Part shown: positions 6,916 to 14,336 of the stretch, in pieces
Position numbering within the stretch: the stretch's first letter is position 1
How the letters are laid out: each line of letters opens with the position of its first letter
Source of the DNA: Comamonadaceae bacterium
GTDB taxonomy: Bacteria; Pseudomonadota; Gammaproteobacteria; Burkholderiales; Burkholderiaceae_C
Length of the DNA stretch: 15,186 nucleotides
Direction: 5' to 3'
NCBI GenBank assembly: GCA_947457975.1
Contig: CANGYC010000025.1
Span: 1-15,186, forward strand
The notes under the pieces: model-generated
Database searches by the model: none
What the model was told of the DNA's origin: nothing
Seen by the model: only the letters and a program-made list of their open reading frames with translations
Position numbers and translations under genes: made by a program

Positions 6916-8097
6916 ATGGTGTTCAACCTGCCCGAAAGAAGTCCCTTGTCCCCTGCCGACACGACTGTCCCCCTGCTGCGCACACCCCTTTATGCGCTGC
7001 ACCAGGAACTGGGCGCACGCCTGGTGCCCTTTGCCGGCTACGAGCTGCCCGTTCAGTACCCGGCTGGCCTGATGGCCGAACACCAACACACCCGGGAGGC
7101 GGCGAGCCTGTTCGATGTCTCGCACATGGGTCAGTTCTTCATCTCGGGTGAAGGCACCAGCCTGGCGCTGGAAAGCCTCATGCCCGTGGACGTGCTGGAC
7201 CTGCCCGTGGGCAAGCAGCGCTACGGCCTGCTGCTCACCGAAGGCGGCGGCATCATCGATGACCTCATGTTCCTGCGCATGGCCGCGCCCGGTGCGGGCG
7301 ACAAGGTCTTCATGGTGGTCAATGGTGCTTGCAAGCATGACGACCTGGCGCACCTGCAGGCGCGCATCGGCGCGAAGTGCCTGATCGAGCCCCAGCCCGA
7401 GCGTGCCCTGCTGGCCCTGCAGGGGCCCCAGGCGGCAGCGGCCCTCGCCCGACTGGCGCCTGCAGTCACCCAACTGCTATTCATGGAGGGGGGACCCTTT
7501 CAGCTTGGCGGCGTGCCCTGCATCGTGACCCGCAGCGGCTACACCGGCGAGGACGGCTTTGAGATCTCGGTCGCCGCACACCAGGCCGAAGCCCTGGCGC
7601 GCCAGCTGCTGGCGCAGCCAGAAGTGAAGGCGGCCGGTCTGGGCGCACGCAACTCGCTGCGCCTGGAGGCGGGCCTGTGCCTCTACGGCAACGACATGAA
7701 CACCAGCACCACCCCGGCCGAGGCGAGCCTGGCCTGGGCCATCCAGAAGGTGCGCCGCACGGGCGGTGCGCGCGCCGCGGGTTTCCCTGGCGCCGAGCGC
7801 ATCCTGGCCCAACTCGCCCAGCCGGACTCGCGACCGTGCCAGCGCGTGGGCCTGGTGGCCCTGGAGCGCGTGCCCGTGCGTGAGCACACCGAGCTGCAAG
7901 ACCTCCACGGCCAGCGCGTCGGGGAGGTCAGCAGCGGCCTGCTTTCACCCACGCTTGACCGCCCGATCGCCATGGCCTACCTGCCACCGGCGCTGGCGGC
8001 TGTGGGCACGCGCGTGCAGGCCCTGGTACGCGGTAAGACCGTGTCCATGGAAGTGGCTGCCCTGCCCTTCGTGCCCCCCCGCTACCACCGGGGCTGA
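6916..8097 (+). CDS. gcvT: GcvT, aminomethyltransferase (T protein) of glycine cleavage
   Basis: The T protein takes the aminomethyl group from lipoyl-GcvH, releases ammonia and passes the one-carbon unit to tetrahydrofolate in the cytoplasm. This 393-residue copy shows the family blocks [14 protein letters not shown] (36-49), DVSHMGQ (67-73), GGIIDDLMF (111-119, with the catalytic Asp of the folate site), [11 protein letters not shown] (206-216), [16 protein letters not shown] (from about 246) and a C-terminal [22 protein letters not shown] segment. The length is somewhat above the usual 360-375, mostly from an N-terminal extension. The ATG at 6916 is the only ATG in frame before the conserved TPLYALH. 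A TTG at 6946 after GAAAGAAG could be the true start and would give a more typical N-terminus. It leads the riboswitch-controlled gcvTHP operon, 52 nt before gcvH. Confidence 0.95.
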   Translation: MVFNLPERSPLSPADTTVPLLRTPLYALHQELGARLVPFAGYELPVQYPAGLMAEHQHTREAASLFDVSHMGQFFISGEGTSLALESLMPVDVLDLPVGKQRYGLLLTEGGGIIDDLMFLRMAAPGAGDKVFMVVNGACKHDDLAHLQARIGAKCLIEPQPERALLALQGPQAAAALARLAPAVTQLLFMEGGPFQLGGVPCIVTRSGYTGEDGFEISVAAHQAEALARQLLAQPEVKAAGLGARNSLRLEAGLCLYGNDMNTSTTPAEASLAWAIQKVRRTGGARAAGFPGAERILAQLAQPDSRPCQRVGLVALERVPVREHTELQDLHGQRVGEVSSGLLSPTLDRPIAMAYLPPALAAVGTRVQALVRGKTVSMEVAALPFVPPRYHRG

Positions 8098-8149
8098 GGG
8101 CAGCATCTATCCTTTCCCCCATCTTCACCACCCTAGAAAGAATCTCACC

Positions 8150-8515
8150 ATGATCAAGTACACCGAAGACCACGAATGGCTTCTCGTCGAGGGCGACATC
8201 GCCACCGTGGGCATCACCGTGCATGCGCAGGACGCGCTGGGCGACGTGGTGTTCGTGGACCTGCCAGAGGTCGGCAAGCGCCTGGCCAGCAAGGACGTGG
8301 CTGGCGTGGTGGAGTCGGTCAAGGCCGCCGCCGACGTCTACATGCCTGTGGATGGCGAGGTCACCGAGGTCAATGAGGCGCTGCGCGCCGACCCCTCGCT
8401 GGCCAACAGCGACCCGCTGGGCGCGGGCTGGTTCTTCAAGGTCAAGCTGGCCCAGCCCGGCCAGCTTGATGCCCTGATGGACGAGGCCGCCTACACCGCC
8501 TTCGCCGGCACCTGA
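8150..8515 (+). CDS. gcvH: GcvH, lipoyl carrier (H protein) of glycine cleavage
   Basis: The 121-residue H protein shuttles the methylamine group between GcvP, GcvT and dihydrolipoyl dehydrogenase on a swinging lipoamide. It starts [10 protein letters not shown], the standard GcvH N-terminus, at the ATG of 8150-8152. The same frame is open upstream only as a shadow of gcvT. The lipoylation site is Lys58 in [25 protein letters not shown] (31-42), [10 protein letters not shown] and [13 protein letters not shown] complete the domain. AGAAAGAA upstream is a weak ribosome site. Length and motifs are normal, and the gene is intact. Confidence 0.97.
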   Translation: MIKYTEDHEWLLVEGDIATVGITVHAQDALGDVVFVDLPEVGKRLASKDVAGVVESVKAAADVYMPVDGEVTEVNEALRADPSLANSDPLGAGWFFKVKLAQPGQLDALMDEAAYTAFAGT

Positions 8516-8538
8516 GTCCTTTGTTGTTCCCCCCGATC

Positions 8539-8624
8539 CTGTAGGAGCCCAGTCCCTGGGCGATCGGCTTCTCGCCGCCATATGGCCTCACGCGAAAAAT
8601 CGCCGAGGGGCTCGGCTCCTACAG
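8539..8624. repeat. REPIN/BIME: two inverted GTAG-type REP units between gcvH and gcvP
   Basis: An 86-bp element is bounded by a perfect 11-bp inverted repeat, CTGTAGGAGCC (8539-8549) and GGCTCCTACAG (8614-8624). Each half is a copy of one 26-nt unit (8539-8564 on plus, 8599-8624 on minus) with the pattern CTGTAGGAGCCNAGNCCCTNGGCGAT. Each unit folds by itself: GCCCAG-TCC-CTGGGC (8547-8561) in the first and GCCGAG-GGG-CTCGGC (8602-8616) in the second. The two differ at both partners of one stem base pair, so pairing is kept. The GTAG next to the stem is the signature of REP sequences mobilised by RAYT transposases. No transposase is present. The element lies inside the gcv operon transcript. 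Confidence 0.88.
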
Positions 8625-8655
8625 ACATCCAACCACACCGACGAGTGAGCCGCCC

Positions 8656-11574
8656 ATGCTGATGCCCTCCACCGCACCCCTGCGTGACCTGGAAAACCCC
8701 CAGGAGTTCATCGCCCGCCACATCGGCATCACGCCGGCGGATGAAGCCCGCATGCTCAGCACCATCGGCCAGGCCTCGCGCCGGGCGCTGATCGAACGCG
8801 TGGTGCCGCGCAGCATCGCGCGGCACACGCCCATGGCCATCGGGGCGGGCATCGGCGAGGCCCAGGCGCTGGCCGAGCTCAAGGCTGTGGCCGGGCAGAA
8901 CCAGATCTTCAAGAGCTTCATCGGCCAGGGCTACCACGGCACGCACACCCCCACGGTGATCTTGCGCAACATCCTGGAGAACCCCGCCTGGTACACCGCC
9001 TACACCCCCTACCAGGCCGAGATCTCGCAAGGGCGCATGGAGGCGCTCATCAACTTCCAGACCATGGTCACCGAGCTCACCGGCATGCCAGTGGCCAATG
9101 CGTCCATGCTGGACGAGGCCACCGCCGCCGCCGAGGCCATGACCCTGGCCCGGCGCTCGGTCAAGGCCAAAGGGCAGCGCTTCATCGTCGCGGGCGACTG
9201 CCACCCACAGACCATTGAAGTGATTCGTACGCGAGCGCAGCCACTGGGCATCGAGGTGGTGGAGGCCCAGAGCCAGGAGGAGTGGGACCGCCTGATCGAG
9301 GGCGATGACTACTTTGCCGTGCTGGAGCAATACCCCTCCACCACCGGCCGCCTGGGCGAGGACACGGGAGACACCCTGAAAGTACGAGCCAAGGGGGCGG
9401 CCTACATCGTGGCGGCCGACCTGCTGGCGCTGTGCCTGCTCAAGCCGCCGGGTGAGTGGGACGGCGGCGGCGCTGCCGGGGGAGCCGACATCGTGGTGGG
9501 CACCACGCAGCGCTTTGGCATGCCCATGGGCAATGGCGGCCCGCATGCGGCGTATCTGGCCTGCCGCGATGCGTACAAGCGCTCCATGCCCGGGCGCCTG
9601 GTGGGCGTGAGTGTGGATGTGCACGGCCAGCCCACCTACCGCCTGGCCCTGCAGACGCGCGAGCAACACATTCGCCGCGAGAAAGCCACCTCCAACATCT
9701 GCACGGCGCAGGTGCTGCCCGCCGTGGTAGCCAGCATGTATGCGGTCTACCACGGGCCCGAGGGCCTCCAGCGCATCGCACGCCGGGTGGCCAGCTTCAC
9801 CGCTGTTCTGGCCGAGGGCCTGAAGGCCCTGGGCCAGCTGCCCCTGCATGGCACGGCCTTTGACACCCTGAGCTACGAGATGCCGGCGGACCAAGCCGAT
9901 GCTCTGATGGACCGCGCGCAAGCCCAGCGCATCAACCTGCGTCGCCTGGATGCCGGATGCGTGGGCATCAGCCTGGACGAAACCACTACGCGCAGCGACA
10001 TTGAGCAGCTCTGGGCGCTCTTTGCGGCACCGGGCCAGGCCCTGCCCCGTGTGGCCGACTTTGAAAAAGGCCTGGAGCCGCTGATCCCGCGCTCGCTGCT
10101 GCGCGAGAGCAGCTTCCTCACGCATCCGGTCTTCCATGCGCACCACAGCGAAACCGGCATGCTGCGCTACATCCGGCAGCTCAGCGACAAAGACCTGGCC
10201 CTGGACCGCAGCATGATCCCCCTGGGCAGCTGCACCATGAAGCTCAACGCCACCAGCGAGATGATCCCCATCACCTGGCCGGAGTTCGCGAACATCCACC
10301 CCTTCGCGCCTGAGGCACAGCGCCAGGGTTATGCCCTGCTCGATCGTCAGCTGCGCGGCTGGTTGTGCGAGGCCACCGGCTACAGCGGCATCAGCCTGCA
10401 GCCCAACGCAGGCTCACAGGGCGAGTACGCAGGCCTGCTGGTGATCAAGGCCTATCACCAGGCTCAGGGCCAGGGCCACCGCGACATTTGCCTGATTCCC
10501 TCTTCAGCCCATGGCACCAATCCCGCCAGCGCGCAGATGGTGGGCATGCAGGTGGTGGTGACGGCCTGCGATGCGCAGGGCAACGTGGACCTGGCCGACC
10601 TGAAGGCCCAATGTGAGCAGTACAGCGAGCGCCTGGCCGCTGTGATGATCACCTACCCCAGCACGCACGGCGTGTTCGAAACCCAGGTCAAGGCGCTGTG
10701 CGAGTTGGTGCACGCCCATGGTGGCCGCGTCTACGTAGACGGCGCCAACATGAACGCGCTGGTGGGCGTGGCGGCGCCCGGCGAGTTTGGCGGTGATGTG
10801 AGCCACTTGAACCTGCACAAGACCTTTTGCATTCCGCACGGCGGCGGTGGCCCTGGCGTGGGCCCCGTGTGTGTGGTCGAGGACTTGGTTCCCTACCTCC
10901 CCGGCCACGCCACAGGCGGTATCCACACCCAGGGCGTGGGCGCCATTTCAGCCGCCCCGCTGGGCAACGCGGCCGTGCTGCCGATCTCCTGGATGTACTG
11001 CCGCATGATGGGTGCCGAAGGGCTGCAGCAGGCCACTGAAACGGCCATCCTGAGCGCCAACTACATCAGCCAGCGCCTCCAAGACCACTACCCCACGCTG
11101 TACGCCAGCGAACACGGCCATGTGGCCCATGAGTGCATCCTGGACCTGCGCCACTTCAAGGACAGCTGTGGCGTGATGGCCGAGGACGTGGCCAAGCGCC
11201 TGATGGACTACGGCTTTCACGCGCCCACGCTCTCCTTCCCCGTGGCCAACACGCTGATGGTCGAGCCCACCGAGAGCGAGACACTGGCCGAACTCGACCG
11301 CTTCATAGCCGCCATGATCGCCATCCGCGAGGAGATCCGTCAGGTCGAAAACGGCACCTGGCCGCAGAACGACAACCCGCTCAAGAACGCGCCCCATACG
11401 GCCGCCAGCCTCCTGGGCGCCGACTGGCCGCATGCCTACAGCCGCGAGCAGGCTGCCTTCCCCGTCGCCGCCCTCAAAACAGCCAAATACTGGCCGCCCG
11501 TGGGCCGCGTGGACAATGTGTACGGCGACCGCAACCTGTTTTGCAGCTGCGTCCCTGTCGCTGACTACGCCTGA
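8656..11574 (+). CDS. gcvP: GcvP, glycine decarboxylase (P protein)
   Basis: The PLP-dependent P protein decarboxylates glycine and loads the aminomethyl group onto lipoyl-GcvH. At 972 residues it is the full-length homodimeric form with N- and C-terminal halves fused. N-terminal blocks include [60 protein letters not shown] and [17 protein letters not shown]-terminal blocks include [37 protein letters not shown], the PLP-binding Lys722 in [19 protein letters not shown] and [22 protein letters not shown]. The ATG at 8656 is used; a second ATG two codons later is also possible. No strong Shine-Dalgarno is visible. It follows gcvH by 140 nt occupied largely by the palindromic repeat, and precedes the FKBP gene by 6 nt. 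The gene looks intact. Confidence 0.97.
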   Translation: MLMPSTAPLRDLENPQEFIARHIGITPADEARMLSTIGQASRRALIERVVPRSIARHTPMAIGAGIGEAQALAELKAVAGQNQIFKSFIGQGYHGTHTPTVILRNILENPAWYTAYTPYQAEISQGRMEALINFQTMVTELTGMPVANASMLDEATAAAEAMTLARRSVKAKGQRFIVAGDCHPQTIEVIRTRAQPLGIEVVEAQSQEEWDRLIEGDDYFAVLEQYPSTTGRLGEDTGDTLKVRAKGAAYIVAADLLALCLLKPPGEWDGGGAAGGADIVVGTTQRFGMPMGNGGPHAAYLACRDAYKRSMPGRLVGVSVDVHGQPTYRLALQTREQHIRREKATSNICTAQVLPAVVASMYAVYHGPEGLQRIARRVASFTAVLAEGLKALGQLPLHGTAFDTLSYEMPADQADALMDRAQAQRINLRRLDAGCVGISLDETTTRSDIEQLWALFAAPGQALPRVADFEKGLEPLIPRSLLRESSFLTHPVFHAHHSETGMLRYIRQLSDKDLALDRSMIPLGSCTMKLNATSEMIPITWPEFANIHPFAPEAQRQGYALLDRQLRGWLCEATGYSGISLQPNAGSQGEYAGLLVIKAYHQAQGQGHRDICLIPSSAHGTNPASAQMVGMQVVVTACDAQGNVDLADLKAQCEQYSERLAAVMITYPSTHGVFETQVKALCELVHAHGGRVYVDGANMNALVGVAAPGEFGGDVSHLNLHKTFCIPHGGGGPGVGPVCVVEDLVPYLPGHATGGIHTQGVGAISAAPLGNAAVLPISWMYCRMMGAEGLQQATETAILSANYISQRLQDHYPTLYASEHGHVAHECILDLRHFKDSCGVMAEDVAKRLMDYGFHAPTLSFPVANTLMVEPTESETLAELDRFIAAMIAIREEIRQVENGTWPQNDNPLKNAPHTAASLLGADWPHAYSREQAAFPVAALKTAKYWPPVGRVDNVYGDRNLFCSCVPVADYA

Positions 11575-11580
11575 CACCCC

Positions 11581-11988
11581 ATGATCAAGACCCTGACGCT
11601 TTCAGCCGCCCTGGCGGCCACTGCCCTGGCAGCCCTCCCCGCCCTGGCCCAGACCGAGGCCCTGCCCTCGGGCGTGAAGATCGCCCACACCCAGCCGGGC
11701 AGCGGCGCATCGCCCCTGGCCACCAGCACGGTGCGCGTGCACTACCGCGGCACCCTGGCCAACGGCCAGGAGTTCGACAGCTCCTACAAGCGCAATGCGC
11801 CGGCGAGCTTTCCGCTCAACCGTGTGATCCCCTGCTGGACCGAAGGCCTGCAAAAGATGAAGGTGGGCGGCAAGGCCACCCTCACGTGCCCGCCCGAGAC
11901 GGCCTACGGCTCGCGCGGTGCCGGCAACGCCGTGCCGCCCAACGCCACGCTGACCTTCGAGGTCGAGTTGCTGGCCATCGAGAAGTAA
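11581..11988 (+). CDS. Periplasmic FKBP-type peptidyl-prolyl cis-trans isomerase
   Basis: The 135-residue protein has a signal peptide (MIKTLTL plus an Ala/Leu core, cleavage after ALA near residue 23) followed by a single FKBP domain. Domain motifs are VRVHYRGTLANGQEFDSSY (51-69), FPLNRVIPCWTEGLQKMKVGGKATL (77-101), PPETAYGSRGAGNAVPPNATLTFEVELL (104-131). The key pocket residues Tyr55, Asp66, Trp86 and Tyr109 are present, so it should be an active isomerase for exported proteins. It lacks the dimerising N-terminal helices of Mip and FkpA. Cys85 and Cys103 are the only cysteines of the mature protein and sit in neighbouring strands. Only 6 nt separate it from gcvP, so it is probably read through from the gcv operon, although no functional link to glycine cleavage is known. 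Confidence 0.93.
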   Translation: MIKTLTLSAALAATALAALPALAQTEALPSGVKIAHTQPGSGASPLATSTVRVHYRGTLANGQEFDSSYKRNAPASFPLNRVIPCWTEGLQKMKVGGKATLTCPPETAYGSRGAGNAVPPNATLTFEVELLAIEK

Positions 11989-12004
11989 GAACGGGGGGCG
12001 CCGG

Positions 12005-12556
12005 GTGACCCGCACGACGGCTTTGACCGCCCTGCTGGTGCTGGCCTACTTTGCGCTCCTGGCCTGGACGCTGCGGCGGCGAGGCCCTGTGGTGCAGGGC
12101 CCGTGGCTGTTCTTTTTCCGGGCCTTTTTCCCCAACTGGAAGTTCTTCCACGCTGCGGGCCGCGCCCCGCGTCTGTATGTGCGCGGCCAGGAAGCCACTG
12201 GCACCTGGACCGAGTGGCACCTGGTCTACCCCCGCCTGCCCCGGCGGCTCGTGCATGTGCTGCACAACCCGGCGGTCAACCTGGCGCTGACGCAGCAGAA
12301 CCTGGTGGACCACCTGGCCAATGACATCAATGAGCTGCCCGAAGGCGCCGACATCGGCCAGCACGTGAGCTACCAGCTGGTGAGCCGCCTGGCCCGCGAG
12401 GCCCTGGCGGGTGGGCGCTGGGGCGAGGTGCCCATGATCTCAGCACCCCTGCCAGCCTGCAACGCCTTCCAGTTTGAGCTGCGGATGGAACGGCCCGAGC
12501 TGGTCTCAAGTGCCGACAGCGTGCAAATGCTGCAGTCGCCGGTGCTGCCCGCATGA
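12005..12556 (+). CDS. Uncharacterised single-TM protein, partner of the HTTM-like gene (SdpA-like?)
   Basis: I do not recognise this 183-residue protein with confidence. It begins at a GTG after a G-rich stretch (11991-11997). One transmembrane helix lies at residues 6-23, followed by RRR and then an aromatic segment FFFRAFFPNWKFFHAAG (36-52). The remainder is soluble with two cores, around GTWTEWHLVYPRLPRRLVHVLHNP and QHVSYQLVSRLAREALAG. By the positive-inside rule the RRR suggests a cytoplasmic C-terminus, but this is weak. The gene overlaps the next one by ATGA, so the two proteins are made together. A short TM protein with a PNWxFF motif ahead of an HTTM protein recalls the SdpA-SdpB arrangement of Bacillus. 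That is an analogy only, and no peptide-toxin gene is visible nearby. Confidence 0.75.
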   Translation: MTRTTALTALLVLAYFALLAWTLRRRGPVVQGPWLFFFRAFFPNWKFFHAAGRAPRLYVRGQEATGTWTEWHLVYPRLPRRLVHVLHNPAVNLALTQQNLVDHLANDINELPEGADIGQHVSYQLVSRLAREALAGGRWGEVPMISAPLPACNAFQFELRMERPELVSSADSVQMLQSPVLPA

Positions 12557-13344
12557 GCCTGGACCTGGCCGTCCGCACCTTCGAGCTGCTGCTGGGCCTG
12601 AGCCTGCTGCTGCAGACCCTGGAGTACCTGCGCATAGAAAGGCTGGACCGCGTCAGCGACTGGGCCATCCAGCGCCTGGAGGTGCCCACTTCGCCCGCCT
12701 GGGTGCGGCCGCTGCTCGATCGCCTGATGCAGCCTGCCGCCTACCGCGCCCTGCTGGCGCTGCGCCTGGCGCTGGCCCTGGCGCTCATGGCCGGGCTGCT
12801 GCGCGGGCCGCTGGGGCTGGCGGGGGCGCTGCTGCTGTTTGTCATTGCGCTGGTGTTGCTGCTGCGCTGGCGCGGCGCTTTCAATGGCGGCAGCGACTTC
12901 ATGACCCTGGTGGGGCTCACAGGCCTCTTGATCGCGCAGGGCCTGGGTGCCTGGGGTGATGCCGCCCTGGGCTGGCGTGCCGGGCTGTGGTACGTGACCC
13001 TGCAGTCACTCACGTCCTACTTTGTTTCGGGCTGGGTCAAGCTGCTGCGGCCCGAATGGCGCAGCGGCGCGGCGCTGCCGCACTTTCTGGACACGGGCGT
13101 CTATGGCCCGCTGGCCGCCGGCAGCCTCTACCGGTCCCCAGCCGTGGCGCGCGCCGTGGCCTGGGGCTTCACCGTGTGGGAGGGGCTTTTTCCCCTGGGG
13201 CTGCTGGACCTGCGCCTGGCGGTGTTCTTTTGCGCCAGCGGGGCGCTGTTTCACTTCCTGGTGTTCTGGTACTTTGGCCTGAACCGCTTCTTATGGGCCT
13301 GGCTGGCCACCTTCCCGGCCGTGCTGTACTGCGCAGCGGCCTAA
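12553..13344 (+). CDS. HTTM-like polytopic membrane protein (vitamin-K-carboxylase-like TM fold)
   Basis: The 263-residue integral membrane protein has about seven hydrophobic segments (near 7-22, 66-84, 88-105, 116-131, 143-159, 200-220, 222-241 and 245-261; one or two may be re-entrant). Conserved-looking loops are FNGGSDFMTLVGLTGLL (110-125), YFVSGWVKLLRPEWRSGAAL (156-175) and ALFHFLVFWYFGLNRFLWAWLATFPAVLYC near the end. The Lys-x-x-x-Pro-x-Trp-Arg-x-Gly loop and the terminal His/Gly-Leu-Asn-x-Phe-x-Trp pattern resemble HTTM proteins (SdpB and vitamin K-dependent gamma-carboxylase relatives). Catalytic role and substrate are unknown. The ATG lies inside the stop of the preceding gene (ATGA), indicating a two-protein unit. 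It ends 14 nt from the convergent hydrolase stop, with no clear terminator between them. Confidence 0.8.
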   Translation: MSLDLAVRTFELLLGLSLLLQTLEYLRIERLDRVSDWAIQRLEVPTSPAWVRPLLDRLMQPAAYRALLALRLALALALMAGLLRGPLGLAGALLLFVIALVLLLRWRGAFNGGSDFMTLVGLTGLLIAQGLGAWGDAALGWRAGLWYVTLQSLTSYFVSGWVKLLRPEWRSGAALPHFLDTGVYGPLAAGSLYRSPAVARAVAWGFTVWEGLFPLGLLDLRLAVFFCASGALFHFLVFWYFGLNRFLWAWLATFPAVLYCAAA

Positions 13345-13358
13345 GCCCAAGCCAAGCT

Positions 13359-14264
13359 TCAGGCCAGCAGCGGCCACAGCGCCTGGTGAAAGGCCTCGGG
13401 CCGCTCGAAAGCCACCCAATGCCCGGCATCGGGCACCCCCACGAAGCGCCCAAAGCCCGGGCAGGTGCGCAGCACGGCCTCGATCTCGGCCTCCTGGCCC
13501 CGGAAAAAACGGTCCTGCTGGCCATAGACCCCGTGCACCGGGCAACGCACCTCCTCAAGCGCGCGAGCCAGGATGTCGGTGCGCGAGAGGCGCCGGTTGA
13601 GCAAGCGGTCACGCCCAGCGTTGAGCGCCTGCAGGCGGCAGGCCAATGGCGTGATGGAGGCCTCGTGGTGCAGCATGAGCTCGCGAAGGTTGTGCGCATG
13701 CGCGGCCGGCTGCAGAGCTGTCGGCAGGTGCCGCCAGGCCTTGAGCTCGATCTTCTCCAGCGCCATGCGGCCCAGGCCGGGCGTGCCCACCAGCACCAGG
13801 TGGCGGGCACGCTGCGGATAACGCTGGGCCAGGAGCCCCCCCACCATGGCGCCAAAGGAAAAACCCACCAGATCGCAAGGGGCGGAGCCCACCAGGTCTT
13901 CCAGCCCCTGCTCGAGCGGCTCAGGCATCACGTCGGCATCGGCGCCACCGGGGGGCATGGCCGAGTCACCGAAGCCGGGCAGGTCGGGCACCAGCACCAG
14001 TCGGCCCGAAGCGGCCAGCGGCAGCACATTGCGCAGCCAGTGCGTCCAGCTGCCGCTGCCGCCGTGCAACAGCACCAGCGGCGCACACTCGGGCCGGGCC
14101 TGGCCCTCGCCCCAGAGGTGCCACACCAATTCGCCCTCGCCGCAGGGCGTGCTTAACCGCCGGCTGCGGGAGAGGACCTGCAGCACCTCGTCAGGCACGG
14201 GTTCTTGAACAGCGGAGGCAGAAGGCGCGGGGCGCAGGGAATGCAGGGACAGTGGCGGATTCAT
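13359..14264 (-). CDS. Alpha/beta hydrolase
   Basis: This 301-residue cytoplasmic enzyme has an alpha/beta-hydrolase fold: oxyanion-hole HGGSGSW (67-73), PDLPGFGDS (93-101), nucleophile elbow GFSFG with Ser136, a cap region at about 165-235, the acid in YGQQDRF (Asp251) and DAGHW with His282. The catalytic triad is complete. The general pattern is that of meta-cleavage-product hydrolases, lactonases and haloperoxidase-like esterases, and substrate cannot be assigned. The N-terminal ~35 residues look unstructured. The ATG at 14262-14264 has no Shine-Dalgarno, and a TATAAA lies only 6 nt upstream. It converges on the HTTM-like gene. The MBL gene is upstream on the same strand, 72 nt away, with a strong hairpin between. 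Confidence 0.9.
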   Translation of the reverse strand: MNPPLSLHSLRPAPSASAVQEPVPDEVLQVLSRSRRLSTPCGEGELVWHLWGEGQARPECAPLVLLHGGSGSWTHWLRNVLPLAASGRLVLVPDLPGFGDSAMPPGGADADVMPEPLEQGLEDLVGSAPCDLVGFSFGAMVGGLLAQRYPQRARHLVLVGTPGLGRMALEKIELKAWRHLPTALQPAAHAHNLRELMLHHEASITPLACRLQALNAGRDRLLNRRLSRTDILARALEEVRCPVHGVYGQQDRFFRGQEAEIEAVLRTCPGFGRFVGVPDAGHWVAFERPEAFHQALWPLLA

Positions 14265-14270
14265 GCCCGG

Positions 14271-14276
14271 TTTATA
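14271..14276 (-). promoter_or_regulatory. Possible -10 box of the hydrolase gene
   Basis: On the minus strand this reads TATAAA, one of the few AT-rich hexamers in the area, in the extended context GGTATAAACC. It ends 6 nt before the ATG at 14264, so transcription would start at or next to the start codon and give a leaderless mRNA. No good -35 is visible at 17 nt. Confidence 0.35.
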
Positions 14277-14308
14277 CCGCCGAGCCCGACCCTCTGGCCT
14301 CGGTAACA

Positions 14309-14328
14309 GCCCGGCCCTGGGGCCGGGC
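14309..14328 (-). terminator. GC-rich hairpin after the MBL gene, terminator-like without U-tract
   Basis: A perfect 9-bp inverted repeat, GCCCGGCCC-TG-GGGCCGGGC, lies 8 nt after the stop of the metallo-hydrolase. As RNA the stem would close with a 4-nt loop. It is followed on the minus strand by GCTGTTACC rather than a run of U, so it is at most a weak intrinsic terminator or a 3'-end stabiliser. It would separate the MBL gene from the hydrolase gene. Confidence 0.5.
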
Positions 14329-14336
14329 GCAGCGCC

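Noticed and set aside
7766..8149. Open frame fusing the 3' part of gcvT to gcvH
   Set aside because: The upstream part is an out-of-frame reading of gcvT. GcvH begins with its standard [10 protein letters not shown] at 8150.
8539..8624. Terminal inverted repeats suggesting a miniature insertion sequence
   Set aside because: There is no target-site duplication I can see, and each half folds on itself as a REP unit, so a REPIN explains it better than a MITE.
8491..10299. A 602-codon open frame antisense to gcvP on the minus strand
   Set aside because: It is a shadow of high-GC codon use in gcvP: His/Gly/Ala/Gln-rich composition, no domain motifs, and gcvP is unmistakable on the other strand.
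13345..13358. Terminator between the convergent HTTM-like and hydrolase genes
   Set aside because: Only 14 nt lie between the stops, and I found no convincing hairpin there.
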